The notes beneath the pieces are model-generated. The model ran no database searches. It had not been told where the DNA came from and saw nothing but the letters and a program-made list of their open reading frames with translations. Shown here piece by piece: positions 55,039-63,559 of a DNA stretch of 64,000 nt. The DNA comes from Planctomycetes bacterium GWF2_41_51. GTDB taxonomy: Bacteria; Planctomycetota; Phycisphaerae; Sedimentisphaerales; UBA12454. Made by a program: the position numbers and the translations under genes. Location: positions 46,314 to 110,313 of the forward strand of contig MHXZ01000125.1 in assembly GCA_001825665.1 (NCBI GenBank), written 5' to 3'. How positions within the stretch are numbered: the first letter of the stretch is position 1; each line of letters begins with the position of its first letter.

Positions 55039-55857
55039 TTATGGAGCATATTTTGACTTTTTTTGCCTGACAATTGCAAAACCAAATCCAAGCAGCATGA
55101 TCGTCGCCGGCTCGGGAACAAGCTTCACTTCATCTATATATCCGTCAAACCATCTGGCACCATTGTTCCATGTGGCGCCAAGTGTCATATGAGAGGCACC
55201 ATTAGTGTTCCAGTCTGACAATTGAGCGGTAAGCGTGTATGCAGTGCCTAAAGCTCCATCCAGATAAATTTTGGCAAGATACCCATCATTCTCAACTGAT
55301 ACTTTAAGGTGGTGCCATGTTTCTGCCTGCACACCCCAATTTGATGAAACACCTTTGCCCGACTGACCCGTGGGCCAGACATAAAACCGAATACGTGTTC
55401 CGCTGGCGGCACTATATTCCTGTCTGAGTTCAAAAACACCGGCAACGTGGACTAAAGTTTGTGAGGCTGTTACATCAAAAGATTTAAAGTTAAATTCGAG
55501 TTCAAAATCTTTGGGATTATTTGCCCACTGATTTGGAGCTATTGCACAATAATTACCGCCGGTAAAATCAAGAGCCTTGTCGCCCGGCTGGCCGCTCACA
55601 CCAAGACCATCAGCAGTCAGGGGTGCTGCAATGGTTTCGCCGCCAAGTGCAGCATCATTGCCCAACACCAGGAAATTATTACGTCCTGTCACATACGAAT
55701 CATCATCGGCAACTACTGTCCGAGACAGACCTTCATAACTCGCTGTTGTTGTAGTATCCATATGCCAAAGCCCTGCAGTCCCAGGACTATCCACCAAGGC
55801 AGCTTGCAAAGTACAACCCGCAAACAACATTAAACAAATACAAACTCTTTTCTTCAT
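55039..55857 (-). CDS. LamG PEP-CTERM protein
   Basis: The 272-residue protein starts MKKRVCICLMLFAGCTLQAA (signal peptide), has a LamG domain (~75-245) with WHHLKVSVENDGYLAKIYLD and HMTLGATWNNGARWFDGYID, and ends with VPEPATIMLLGFGFAIV plus a basic tail. GGAGGAATGTGAG before ATG 55857 is a strong ribosome site. It is the first gene after an operator-bearing promoter and leads the ~20-kb minus cluster. Confidence 0.78.
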   Translation of the reverse strand: MKKRVCICLMLFAGCTLQAALVDSPGTAGLWHMDTTTTASYEGLSRTVVADDDSYVTGRNNFLVLGNDAALGGETIAAPLTADGLGVSGQPGDKALDFTGGNYCAIAPNQWANNPKDFELEFNFKSFDVTASQTLVHVAGVFELRQEYSAASGTRIRFYVWPTGQSGKGVSSNWGVQAETWHHLKVSVENDGYLAKIYLDGALGTAYTLTAQLSDWNTNGASHMTLGATWNNGARWFDGYIDEVKLVPEPATIMLLGFGFAIVRQKKSKYAP

Positions 55858-55921
55858 CTCACATTCCTCCAAATAATTAAGTTTTGTAACTATTCACGAA
55901 AATTAACGTTTTTATTGCCAT

Positions 55922-55967
55922 TGCAAGGCCTTGCATAATAATAACACATTGATTCTCTTTCTGTCAA
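55922..55967 (-). promoter_or_regulatory. Promoter and LacI-type operator of the main cluster
   Basis: On the minus strand TTGACA (55962-55967) and TATTAT (55938-55943) are 18 bases apart, and the perfect palindrome TGCAAGGCCTTGCA (55922-55935) starts three bases further, over the expected start of transcription. The same arrangement is found upstream of the gene at 57402. Confidence 0.72.
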
Positions 55968-56034
55968 GCGTAAAAATGATATTTTTCATGCAAGTGGTTG
56001 CATTTTCTTCTATTTTTTTCCTTATTATTTCGAG

Positions 56035-57402
56035 TCAATCGGATATTAAAATATCCCCCTCAACGCACCCTTCCTGGAAGGGTAATGAGCATTTCAACCA
56101 GTTCTGAGCAAGATACATCATATCTTCAAAATTAACTATGCAGTCGTAGTTGATATCCACTGACTGTCTGCCTTCCCAGCATATTTTTCGGCCATGAGTT
56201 AAAACAGGGTCACCTATAATGCTGTCAAGTTTCGGGTAGGCAGTTCTGTCAATGCTGCCAAGCAGCTCGGCTACTTCGACATTGTAGGGATAATACTTAA
56301 AAGCAATTTCCCAGAAGCTCGTATTATCGCCGGGTATCCCTATTCTCGGGGTCTCATCATACCCGTAAGAACAATAGTATCCTCCTTTGATGCACGCGTC
56401 TTTCAATCGATGAAAATCTGCATAGAATGTGATAGGCAATTCTAATTTTTCACCCGTTGGAGCTGTATAATGGAAGAAATCCAACCCATTATGCAATGCC
56501 ATTTCCGCAGTCAACGTCAGCAACCGCATTGTCAAATGCGAGTATTGCAACCCTTTTTCGGGCGCAGTCTGATGACGGTAACGATCATATATCTCGCCTT
56601 TTTGAACCGGCCACAACTCTTGATCATACTCCCTCGAGCAGGGCTGATCGCCTGGCATGAAGATACATCCTTGTACCAATTCAACAAAATCGCGAGAATT
56701 GTCAGGATGATCGACCGCAAACTGTACCAGCCCCACATCGCCTATGGTATATCCGATTGCCAGCAAACCCATTGTGTGGGCAACCAGGTGATTTTGATAA
56801 TACTGCTTATTAAAATAATCATTCTCATGCCAATATTCTTTGCAGCTTTTTATAGGTATCTCAAGGCTTTTGAACCAGTTTTCTATCGTCGCCTTTATCT
56901 GGCCTGTCATAAGAGGGTGATTGTACAAAAGGTCATACGCCCACATCATCGGTAGGGTAGCACGACCGATCAACATACCAGTAATAGAAGCTTTGTTCAG
57001 ATTTGATGCAGGCAGCGGGGTAGCAGTTGCCCAAGACATTAAATAATCTCTCGCGTATCGTACGTAAATATCAGAACCTGTAATATGATACATCAAGGCC
57101 AAATCCCTGGCTCTTGCGGCATCCGCTCTACAATAATCTCCATAAGTATTAGGATCGGTTCCCGTATATGGCCTCGGGTCACGTGAAGAAGCTGCCGTTG
57201 CCCTGGCTTGCAAATTAACGAATGCGGTTTTCCAGGGTTCTCTATTGCTCGCCACTCTGATTTTCATCGCTTCAATTTCAGACGAATTCATAAATAATCT
57301 TGGATGCGGATTGCTAATAGGACCGACAACAATCTGAGCATTGCTGTAACTATGTACCAAAAATAGCACAGCCATAAGTAATTTATTTGCTAGTTTAGTC
57401 AT
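56035..57402 (-). CDS. Alginate-lyase-fold secreted protein with dockerin-like tail
   Basis: The 455-residue protein has a signal peptide and the same helical toroid as the genes at 48269 and 49564 (HPRLFMNSSEIEAMKIRV, RDLALMYHITGSD, YYQNHLVAHTMGLLAIGY, KGEIYDRYRHQT). It adds a C-terminal dockerin-like Ca loop (DINYDCIVNFEDMMYLAQNW, LKCS). It keeps Asn-His and YDRYRH, so it should be active. It is the gene nearest the LacI regulator, behind an operator. Confidence 0.75.
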   Translation of the reverse strand: MTKLANKLLMAVLFLVHSYSNAQIVVGPISNPHPRLFMNSSEIEAMKIRVASNREPWKTAFVNLQARATAASSRDPRPYTGTDPNTYGDYCRADAARARDLALMYHITGSDIYVRYARDYLMSWATATPLPASNLNKASITGMLIGRATLPMMWAYDLLYNHPLMTGQIKATIENWFKSLEIPIKSCKEYWHENDYFNKQYYQNHLVAHTMGLLAIGYTIGDVGLVQFAVDHPDNSRDFVELVQGCIFMPGDQPCSREYDQELWPVQKGEIYDRYRHQTAPEKGLQYSHLTMRLLTLTAEMALHNGLDFFHYTAPTGEKLELPITFYADFHRLKDACIKGGYYCSYGYDETPRIGIPGDNTSFWEIAFKYYPYNVEVAELLGSIDRTAYPKLDSIIGDPVLTHGRKICWEGRQSVDINYDCIVNFEDMMYLAQNWLKCSLPFQEGCVEGDILISD

Positions 57403-57460
57403 TTTAACTCCAGTTCTGCAAAGCCTTTAAGCATAATAATCCTTAATTCGAGCCTTTTTT

Positions 57461-57512
57461 TGCAAGGCCTTGCACGAAAATTAATAATAGCCTTCGACCA
57501 ACACATTGTCAA
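57461..57512 (-). promoter_or_regulatory. Promoter and operator of the dockerin lyase gene
   Basis: On the minus strand TTGACA (57507-57512) and TATTAT (57484-57489) are 17 bases apart. The operator TGCAAGGCCTTGCA (57461-57474) covers the start of transcription, a simple repression geometry. Confidence 0.75.
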
Positions 57513-57527
57513 GAAGAAAATACTTTT

Positions 57528-57577
57528 TGCAAATGCTTGCAATTCTCATTGACATTTTACTTTTTTTGAGCTATATT
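57528..57577 (+). promoter_or_regulatory. LacI-gene promoter with operator variant TGCAAATGCTTGCA
   Basis: The operator half-sites TGCAA and TTGCA are intact at 57528-57541. TTGACA (57549-57554) and TATATT (57572-57577) follow with a 17-base spacer, giving autoregulation of the regulator gene at 57605. Confidence 0.68.
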
Positions 57578-57604
57578 TCTTATAAGGGTAATTAGAAAAG
57601 TGAA

Positions 57605-58627
57605 ATGATGGCTAAATTGCAAAATAACAAAGCTGTGACTGTGACTATGGAGGCGATCGCCCAGGATCTCGACATCTCCATTTCGACTGTCAGCAGGACA
57701 TTTACTCGTTCTCACCTTGTTAACGCCACAACCAGGCAAAAAATAAAGGAATATTGCGAAAAACTCAATTATCGCCCTAACCTCAATGCCAGAGCAATTG
57801 CCACCAAAAAAACCAATACCATTGGTTTTTTAGCAAGAAATATATCGCAAATACAGAATTTCGAGGGTTTTGCATACAATCTCGAGCAAATTCTTCGCCA
57901 AAACGGCTATAGTCTGCAGATAGAATTAGGCCATAGTGAGCCGGACAGAGAGAATCAGATCGTGGAATCTATGCTTGACAGACTGATTGATGGAGTTATC
58001 GTCTGTTCTCGTCATTATACAGGAAGCATTGAAGCTGTCGAGACTCTCCGCAAGAGTTTGACCCCTTTTGTGGTTCTCGGATACTACCACGACCAGACGG
58101 TAAACCAGATAGTAGAAGATCTTAGCTCTGGGGCAAGGGCCATCACAAAGCATCTCATTGATTTTAATCATTCTAAAATCGCGTTAATCACCTATCAGGA
58201 AGGTGATCCTAGAATTTCTGGTTATAAAAAGGCCTGCCGGGAAGCGGCAATTAAAATAGATGATGGATTGATCTACCGCGTATCGCCGCAAATGGGAAAC
58301 TTGGATGAAATCATTGACGACCTTGTGAAAAAAGGGGCAACCGCTTTGATTGCTATGCACGACCAGATGGCCGCATTCATATACAGAATCTGCCATCGTA
58401 GGAAGATCATGATACCTGGCGATCTGGCAATAGCTTCTATAGCATGTATTGGCGAAACTGATATCTGGGAACCCCCTCTTACTGTGTATGAAGTTTCCCA
58501 GGAAGATTTTGCAAGTTCCATTGGCGCCATGCTTCTGGACAAAATTCGTGACCCCAACGCCCCCACCCGCATCATACATTTTGGTGGGAGGCTAATCGTC
58601 AGAGAATCCACTGCCGGATTAAGGTAA
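57605..58627 (+). CDS. LacI-family transcriptional regulator
   Basis: The 340-residue protein has the N-terminal LacI helix-turn-helix and hinge (VTMEAIAQDLDISISTVSRT; LNYRPNLNARAIATKKTNTI) and a sugar-binding core (VDGVIVCSRH-like segment, SSGARAITKHLIDFNHSKIA, GDLAIASIACIGETDIW). It probably represses until an oligosaccharide or its product binds. Four palindromes of the form TGCAA-N4-TTGCA lie before it and before the minus cluster, including one at its own promoter. Met2 is an alternative start. Confidence 0.87.
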   Translation: MMAKLQNNKAVTVTMEAIAQDLDISISTVSRTFTRSHLVNATTRQKIKEYCEKLNYRPNLNARAIATKKTNTIGFLARNISQIQNFEGFAYNLEQILRQNGYSLQIELGHSEPDRENQIVESMLDRLIDGVIVCSRHYTGSIEAVETLRKSLTPFVVLGYYHDQTVNQIVEDLSSGARAITKHLIDFNHSKIALITYQEGDPRISGYKKACREAAIKIDDGLIYRVSPQMGNLDEIIDDLVKKGATALIAMHDQMAAFIYRICHRRKIMIPGDLAIASIACIGETDIWEPPLTVYEVSQEDFASSIGAMLLDKIRDPNAPTRIIHFGGRLIVRESTAGLR

Positions 58628-58636
58628 ACCGCTTAT

Positions 58637-59398
58637 ATGATAAAAACGGGCTTGGTTTCTGTTACATTTCGCCAGTTCAGCGCTAATAAAATAATAAATT
58701 TGTGTAGTCAGGCAGGCTTAGAGGCAATTGAATGGGGTGGGGATATCCACGTTCCTCACGGGGATATCAAGCAGGCACAAGCAGTCGGAAATATGACGCG
58801 AAATGCAGGCTTGAATGTCTCTTCATATGGATCGTACTATAAAGTTGGCGAAAGCAAAAAACTCCGACTACCCTTTCAGTGTGTCCTTGAAACCGCAAAG
58901 GCTCTCAATACGCCAATGATACGGGTCTGGGCAGGTGCATTAAATTCTGAAGAAGCTGACAACGCCTATTGGAATATGATTCTTGAAGATGCTTTTGATA
59001 TCTCTTCACAGGCCAAAAAAGAAGATATTGAGATCGCGTTTGAATTCCACAACAACACCCTGGTAAATACACCTGATTCTGCGAAAAAACTTTTAACCCA
59101 GATCGGAAAAGAAAACTTCGGCATCTATTGGCAGCCGATCCTGGGATTAGACACAAAAACAAATCTTCAAGGATTAGATATCATAATACCATGGTTGCGA
59201 AACATACACGTTTTTCATTGGCGACCTGATTATACACGACTTTTACTTGCAGAAGGTATCGAAAATTGGAAATTATTCTTTGACAAAATCAAAACTGACA
59301 ACAAAGACCGCTTTGCGATGCTTGAGTTTGTAAAAGATGATAATGTTGAAAACTTTTTGAAAGATGCTCAAATTTTAAACATGCTATGCGCCTTATGA
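58637..59398 (+). CDS. Sugar phosphate isomerase/epimerase (TIM barrel)
   Basis: The 253-residue protein has the AP-endonuclease-2-like barrel (GLEAIEWGGDIHVPHGD, MIRVWAGALNSEEADN, IEIAFEFHNNTLVN, NIHVFHW, MLEFVKDD), with Glu/His metal ligands at strand ends. It starts nine bases after the LacI gene and is likely in the same transcript, so it would be induced with the cluster and act on a sugar released from the polymer. Confidence 0.75.
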   Translation: MIKTGLVSVTFRQFSANKIINLCSQAGLEAIEWGGDIHVPHGDIKQAQAVGNMTRNAGLNVSSYGSYYKVGESKKLRLPFQCVLETAKALNTPMIRVWAGALNSEEADNAYWNMILEDAFDISSQAKKEDIEIAFEFHNNTLVNTPDSAKKLLTQIGKENFGIYWQPILGLDTKTNLQGLDIIIPWLRNIHVFHWRPDYTRLLLAEGIENWKLFFDKIKTDNKDRFAMLEFVKDDNVENFLKDAQILNMLCAL

Positions 59399-59460
59399 AT
59401 TTCAACGATTAGACTTTCAGGGCGTTGTTAAAATGAAAAAAACGAGATTTTGTAAAAGCT

Positions 59461-59750
59461 GCTGGATTTGGAACATGGATCATGCTACTGGAATGAAAAT
59501 GCATGGGTCGCTATTACAGACGGTCGATATATATCTATTACGATTACAGGAAAACAGTAATTTTTTGACCTAATAACGATCCACATGAAATAAATGATAT
59601 TGTCGGCAGTTCTCAATACACAGATTTAGTCAAAAGTTGGAGAAAAAAAATGTATGATCATTTGAAGATACGAGGCGAACCGTGGATCGCAAATAGCGAT
59701 CTGGCCGCTCAGCAAATATCAATTATGTATGGGCCGAATTGCCCAAGTTA
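59461..59750 (+). pseudogene. C-terminal remnant of a sulfatase
   Basis: Three frames together give LDLEHGSCYWNENAWVAITD, then FFDL, then NNDPHEINDIVGSSQYTD and KMYDHLKIRGEPWIANSDLA, ending PNCPS. This matches the C-terminal part of planctomycete sulfatases (DGR, NDPHE, DPW). A stop and at least two frameshifts separate the pieces. It carries no active site and is not translatable as one protein. Confidence 0.55.
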
Positions 59751-59798
59751 GTCTATTTAAGAAAAGTTTTAATGTTTTAAATAATAGAGACAGAAATA

Positions 59799-60674
59799 AT
59801 GAAGCAAAATCACAGTTCCATAGTTAATTCATTTTGTAAATTGTTTGTATTGATTTGCCTTCTACTTCAAACATTAATATTGAAATATGCATCTGGCAAA
59901 GATGTTAATTCTATTGTACAAGCAGGAATAATACTCACGCCTGCCGAGAGTAAACGTCTCATTGCCAAAGCAGTGGCAAACATGCCGATTGTTCAGGCAG
60001 CTTTAAAAAATGGTAAAGTCATCATTACAAAAGGAACAACAAATTCATATATTGCTGAAGAAATACTAAATATAACGATAAAGCCGGGAGCATTGGTATC
60101 AGGCATGATAATCCCACAGAACGCAAAAGATCCATTTTCAGGCACAGCTTCTATGCCAGAAATAATTTTGGTTAGAGGCAAACAGAGTAAAATGACTTTG
60201 AATGAAGCTATGCAACAATTGAAACCAGGCGATATTGTCATTAAAGGTGCTAATGCCCTTGATTATCAAAATAAAACAGCCGCTGTGATGATTGGAGCCC
60301 CAGATGGCGGCACCACTGGTAAAATTATGCCATATATTACAGCACGAAAAGCACATTTGATAATTCCTGTCGGACTCGAAAAACAAATCAGTGGAAATGT
60401 AGTAGAAATGCATCTGAAGATGCGAGAGCCTTTAGAATCAATCAGTCATAAAGCGCCTTCGATGTTTTTGCTGACAGGTCATATTATAACAGAAATTGAA
60501 TCGATAAAGATATTAGTAGCGGACTTGGAAGTTTTTCAAGCTGCCGCCGGAGGCGTTGGAGGCGCAGAAGGCAGTATTTGGCTTGTAGTTAGAGGGGATA
60601 AAAATTCTGTTGAAAAAGCAATCAAAATAGCCAAACAAGTTCAAGGAGAACCTCCTTTTGGAAAAGAAAAATAA
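59799..60674 (+). CDS. Conserved exported protein of unknown function
   Basis: The 291-residue protein has a signal peptide or N-terminal helix (KLFVLICLLLQTLILKY) and a glycine-rich body with VIITKGTTNSYIAEEI, VIKGANALDY, MIGAPDGGTTGKIMPYI and QAAAGGVGGAEGSIWLVV. I do not recognise a named family; the pattern hints at a cofactor- or nucleotide-binding fold with repeated Gly turns. It lies between a sulfatase remnant and the second mobile scar and has no clear partner. Start ATG 59799 is preceded only by a weak AGAGA. Confidence 0.5.
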   Translation: MKQNHSSIVNSFCKLFVLICLLLQTLILKYASGKDVNSIVQAGIILTPAESKRLIAKAVANMPIVQAALKNGKVIITKGTTNSYIAEEILNITIKPGALVSGMIIPQNAKDPFSGTASMPEIILVRGKQSKMTLNEAMQQLKPGDIVIKGANALDYQNKTAAVMIGAPDGGTTGKIMPYITARKAHLIIPVGLEKQISGNVVEMHLKMREPLESISHKAPSMFLLTGHIITEIESIKILVADLEVFQAAAGGVGGAEGSIWLVVRGDKNSVEKAIKIAKQVQGEPPFGKEK

Positions 60675-60707
60675 AATACAGCTTTATTCTTATAAACTGT
60701 TTACTTA

Positions 60708-60880
60708 TTACGGCAGCATTCCCATTGCATCTATCGCTTCAACTACTCTATTGACCGCCAAATCCATTGCTGCTTGGTGCATTGTTAAACTGTTTTGTTT
60801 CGAATAATTATATACTTCATTAAACTTGCTGACAATTCTTTCATTTAATCTGCTGTTAACTTGCTCCAGAATCACGTAAG
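60708..60880 (-). pseudogene. C-terminal fragment of a Glu/Leu/Phe/Val dehydrogenase
   Basis: The minus frame reads EQVNSRLNERIVSKFNEVYN and TMHQAAMDLAVNRVVEAIDA before MGMLP and a stop at 60708. This resembles the last helices of amino-acid dehydrogenases (GdhA type). Upstream sequence is unrelated and no start exists. Confidence 0.4.
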
Positions 60881-60931
60881 GTACAAAAATTCATAGCTCC
60901 GGCCATTTTTGCTTGTCAAGGCTGCAAAAAA

Positions 60932-61222
60932 TTAAGCAGCCTTCCGATAACTTTTCAAGAGCCCGCCAAGAAAGTCATCGCAAATAATATTCCCGGCATT
61001 TGAGTTTGGCTTATAACCATCACGCTGTCTGTAGGACTTGTTATACTCAGCCGGAATTCTATTTTCAATTCCCTGATGTGGTCTGTGTTCATTAAAATAT
61101 GAAGTATAACAATCAACATGCTGCAATCTATCCAAGCCAAATATAAGTAAATGATTCAGGCATTCTTTTTTGCAGCTAAGAACATAGCGTTCTGCGTGAG
61201 CATTTGCATTAGGTGCCCATAA
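60932..61222 (-). pseudogene. IS3-type transposase C-terminal fragment
   Basis: NANAHAERYVLSCKKECLNH and YFNEHRPHQGIENRIPAEYN are the end of an rve integrase core, including the catalytic Glu of KKECL. The DDE Asp residues and the N-terminus are missing. It ends LLKSYRKAA. No terminal inverted repeats are visible on either side. Confidence 0.65.
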
Positions 61223-61224
61223 TA

Positions 61225-61570
61225 GCAAGTTTCACAGAGTACCATATTTCGAGCATCCACTGCTTTGCTTTGAGCCATTCCATTTTTACAAACAGCCAGC
61301 CGATCCGAGCAGCAAGGCCCATGTCACCTTTAGCAAATGCAGCAGAGATTCCACCGATCGCTGCGGTTGCATCTTCTCGTAATTCGTTGAATCGCTCGCC
61401 AAGCCACTGCAATGCCTTTGCGCCGTATCCGCTGAAATACAGAAATCCCGCCGCTGCAGCTGTTATTGCTATAACTACAAGTCCAAGCGGAGACATAATC
61501 GTAAGCAGTGCCGTTTTAAGTAAAGCGAAACCACTATGAACAATCCCAAAATATCTTGCTCGTAAAAATC
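61225..61570 (-). pseudogene. Phage tail tape-measure fragment
   Basis: The minus frame reads GFALLKTALLTIMSPLGLVV, AITAAAAGFLYFSG and ISAAFAKGDMGLAARIGWLF, a hydrophobic helix followed by the alpha-helical repeat pattern of prophage tape-measure proteins. It is cut at 61225, where it joins the IS3 fragment directly, and has no start. Confidence 0.5.
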
Positions 61571-61608
61571 AGAGCTTTCCCGAACGCATAAAACGCTCCG
61601 CATAAGTC

Positions 61609-61842
61609 TTGAATTCAGCCAAACTTACAAACTCCCCGAATGGGACAACTTTGCAACTTAGCCAAGATATAACTCATTGCAATTTAAGCACTTACGCACA
61701 GCAAGGTCGCGGTATGGACTGCGATTACTCGCAGCCCCGCACAGTTCCGTACGTGCAGTATTATGAAATCCAAACGTTGCAGATCAATGTAAAATCAAAA
61801 ACAATCAACGAAACAGATCTGCTTGAAAGACCTATTCATTAA
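61609..61842 (+). other. Short possible phage remnant
   Basis: A frame of 77 codons contains STYAQQGRGMDCDYSQPRTV, PYVQYYEIQ and KSKTINETDLLERP. It looks like protein but has no ribosome site and matches nothing I know. The remaining bases to 61863 hold nothing else visible. Confidence 0.25.
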
Positions 61843-61863
61843 AGAGCATTTCAAGCTATAATA

Positions 61864-63225
61864 TTAAAGCGATTCTCCATTTTCTGCTATTATCCTTGAA
61901 TACCAATATGCAGAATCCTTGAGCGTTCTTTTTTGCGTATTATAGTCAGTATAAACAAGCCCAAATCTTTGATTATAGCCCATCGTCCACTCAAAATTAT
62001 CCAACAGAGACCACAAAAAATAACCATGAACAGGCACTTCATCAGCAGCGAGTTTTAATTCCTTTAAGTATCTTCCAAGAAAATCTATTCGTTGAGGGTC
62101 ATGCACTTTTCCATCAATTGAAATCCAATCCGAATTGACCATTCCGTTTTCAGTAATCATTATGGGTTTTTTATATCGTTCATAATAAAACTTAGGTCCC
62201 CAGTACATGCTTTGCGGAATAACAGGCCATCCATAAAAAGTATATGGATAACCCTGCCCAAAATCTACTTCCTGAATTTGTCCATTATCATTCTGCTTAA
62301 CTAAACGAGCATGATAGATATTTGCACCGCAAAAATCGACAGGCGTGCTGATGATATCCATATCTTTTGAATTTATTTTCGGCATCTTACTTCCATAGAG
62401 CTCAACGCCATCATCCGGGTACTTGCCTAAAAAGATTGGATCAAACCACCATGTATTATTCCAGACTTTGGATTCTGCCCCATGCTCTGTAACCTTAAAC
62501 ATAGATATCCTAGCCGCATTTACATCTTTAGCATCCATAGTCAAAGGAACTCTAACATCACCGACTGGCGCATAGCCTATATTGGTTTTGGTTTTTGCTT
62601 CAGCGCGGATTACTTGAACTGCTTTACCATGCGCAAGCATTGCGTTATGTCCGGCTCTTAGCACTTCTTCGAGGGGCAGTTTATCGCCTGGCGCGTGTAT
62701 TCCTTCGCAATGACCAAGACCAATAAAACATTGCGGTTCATTCAATGTGATCCAGTTTTTGACTCGATCTGAAAAATACTCCATTACAACACTTGTGTAC
62801 TGGGCAAACCAATCAGAACTTTCAGGATTCAACCATCCGCCTCGGCAATAAAGTTCAAGCGGATAATCCCAATGAAAAAGTGTAATATATGGAGTTATTT
62901 CGGCAGCTAAAAGCTCATTGATTAAATTATTGTAAAACTCAACTGCCTTTTGATTTATTTGACCTGTGCCTGTCGGGATTAAACGGGGCCAAGATATCGA
63001 TAAACGATAGGCTTTAACACCGATCTGCTTCATGATCGCCACATCGGTTTTGAATAAATGATAATGGTCGCAGGCAACAGAGCCGTCCTGGCCTTTATAT
63101 ATTGCACCTTGTTTACGGCACATCATATCCCACACAGATAATCCTCTGCCGTCTTCATAAGCTGCGCCTTCAATTTGGTATGCTGCAGTTGCAGTTCCCC
63201 ATACAAAATCTTTTGAAAATCCCAT
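61864..63225 (-). CDS. GH1 beta-glucosidase
   Basis: The 453-residue protein has the GH1 landmarks: GTATAAYQIEGA (near 10), the acid/base Glu163 in TLNEPQCF, the nucleophile Glu359 in ITENGMV, and FLWSLLDNFEW and GLVYTDY near the end. Length is typical. There is no signal peptide, so it hydrolyses beta-glucosides or similar disaccharides in the cytoplasm. It lies downstream of the broken dehydrogenase and PfkB genes on the minus strand. Confidence 0.9.
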   Translation of the reverse strand: MGFSKDFVWGTATAAYQIEGAAYEDGRGLSVWDMMCRKQGAIYKGQDGSVACDHYHLFKTDVAIMKQIGVKAYRLSISWPRLIPTGTGQINQKAVEFYNNLINELLAAEITPYITLFHWDYPLELYCRGGWLNPESSDWFAQYTSVVMEYFSDRVKNWITLNEPQCFIGLGHCEGIHAPGDKLPLEEVLRAGHNAMLAHGKAVQVIRAEAKTKTNIGYAPVGDVRVPLTMDAKDVNAARISMFKVTEHGAESKVWNNTWWFDPIFLGKYPDDGVELYGSKMPKINSKDMDIISTPVDFCGANIYHARLVKQNDNGQIQEVDFGQGYPYTFYGWPVIPQSMYWGPKFYYERYKKPIMITENGMVNSDWISIDGKVHDPQRIDFLGRYLKELKLAADEVPVHGYFLWSLLDNFEWTMGYNQRFGLVYTDYNTQKRTLKDSAYWYSRIIAENGESL

Positions 63226-63242
63226 TTTAAAATTTCCTGATA

Positions 63243-63559
63243 TTATGTTAATTAGTTACGCCAGTTATTGCGGCAACAACAATCGGAGCACTTGTTTTTT
63301 TCGCCCTGAGATAATACTTATAATTTGCTTATCATTTGATGGATTATATATCTCTATATCTTCGATTTTACTCTATGCCTGCTGATGAAACAACATTAAT
63401 ATAATACGTTCCATTATTTGCACGAACCGCATCAACTAATTTCTGGTCAACTTCTGAAATGACAATTCGTGAGAAATTGCCACTCTTGTATGCTTCATTA
63501 ACAATTAAGCCTGCCTGTATAGGACCAAATCCAAAACCTGTAAAAACATGATTTTTCAT
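63243..63559 (-). pseudogene. N-terminal remnant of a mannitol-dehydrogenase-like protein
   Basis: MKNHVFTGFGFGPIQAGLIV and RIVISEVDQKLVDAVRANNG are the Rossmann start of mannitol/altronate oxidoreductase-like proteins. After AGIE a stop occurs; a one-base shift restores KIEDIEIYNPSNDKQIISII, which then ends at 63253. The rest of the ~400-residue enzyme is missing. It overlaps the PfkB gene by four bases. Confidence 0.5.
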
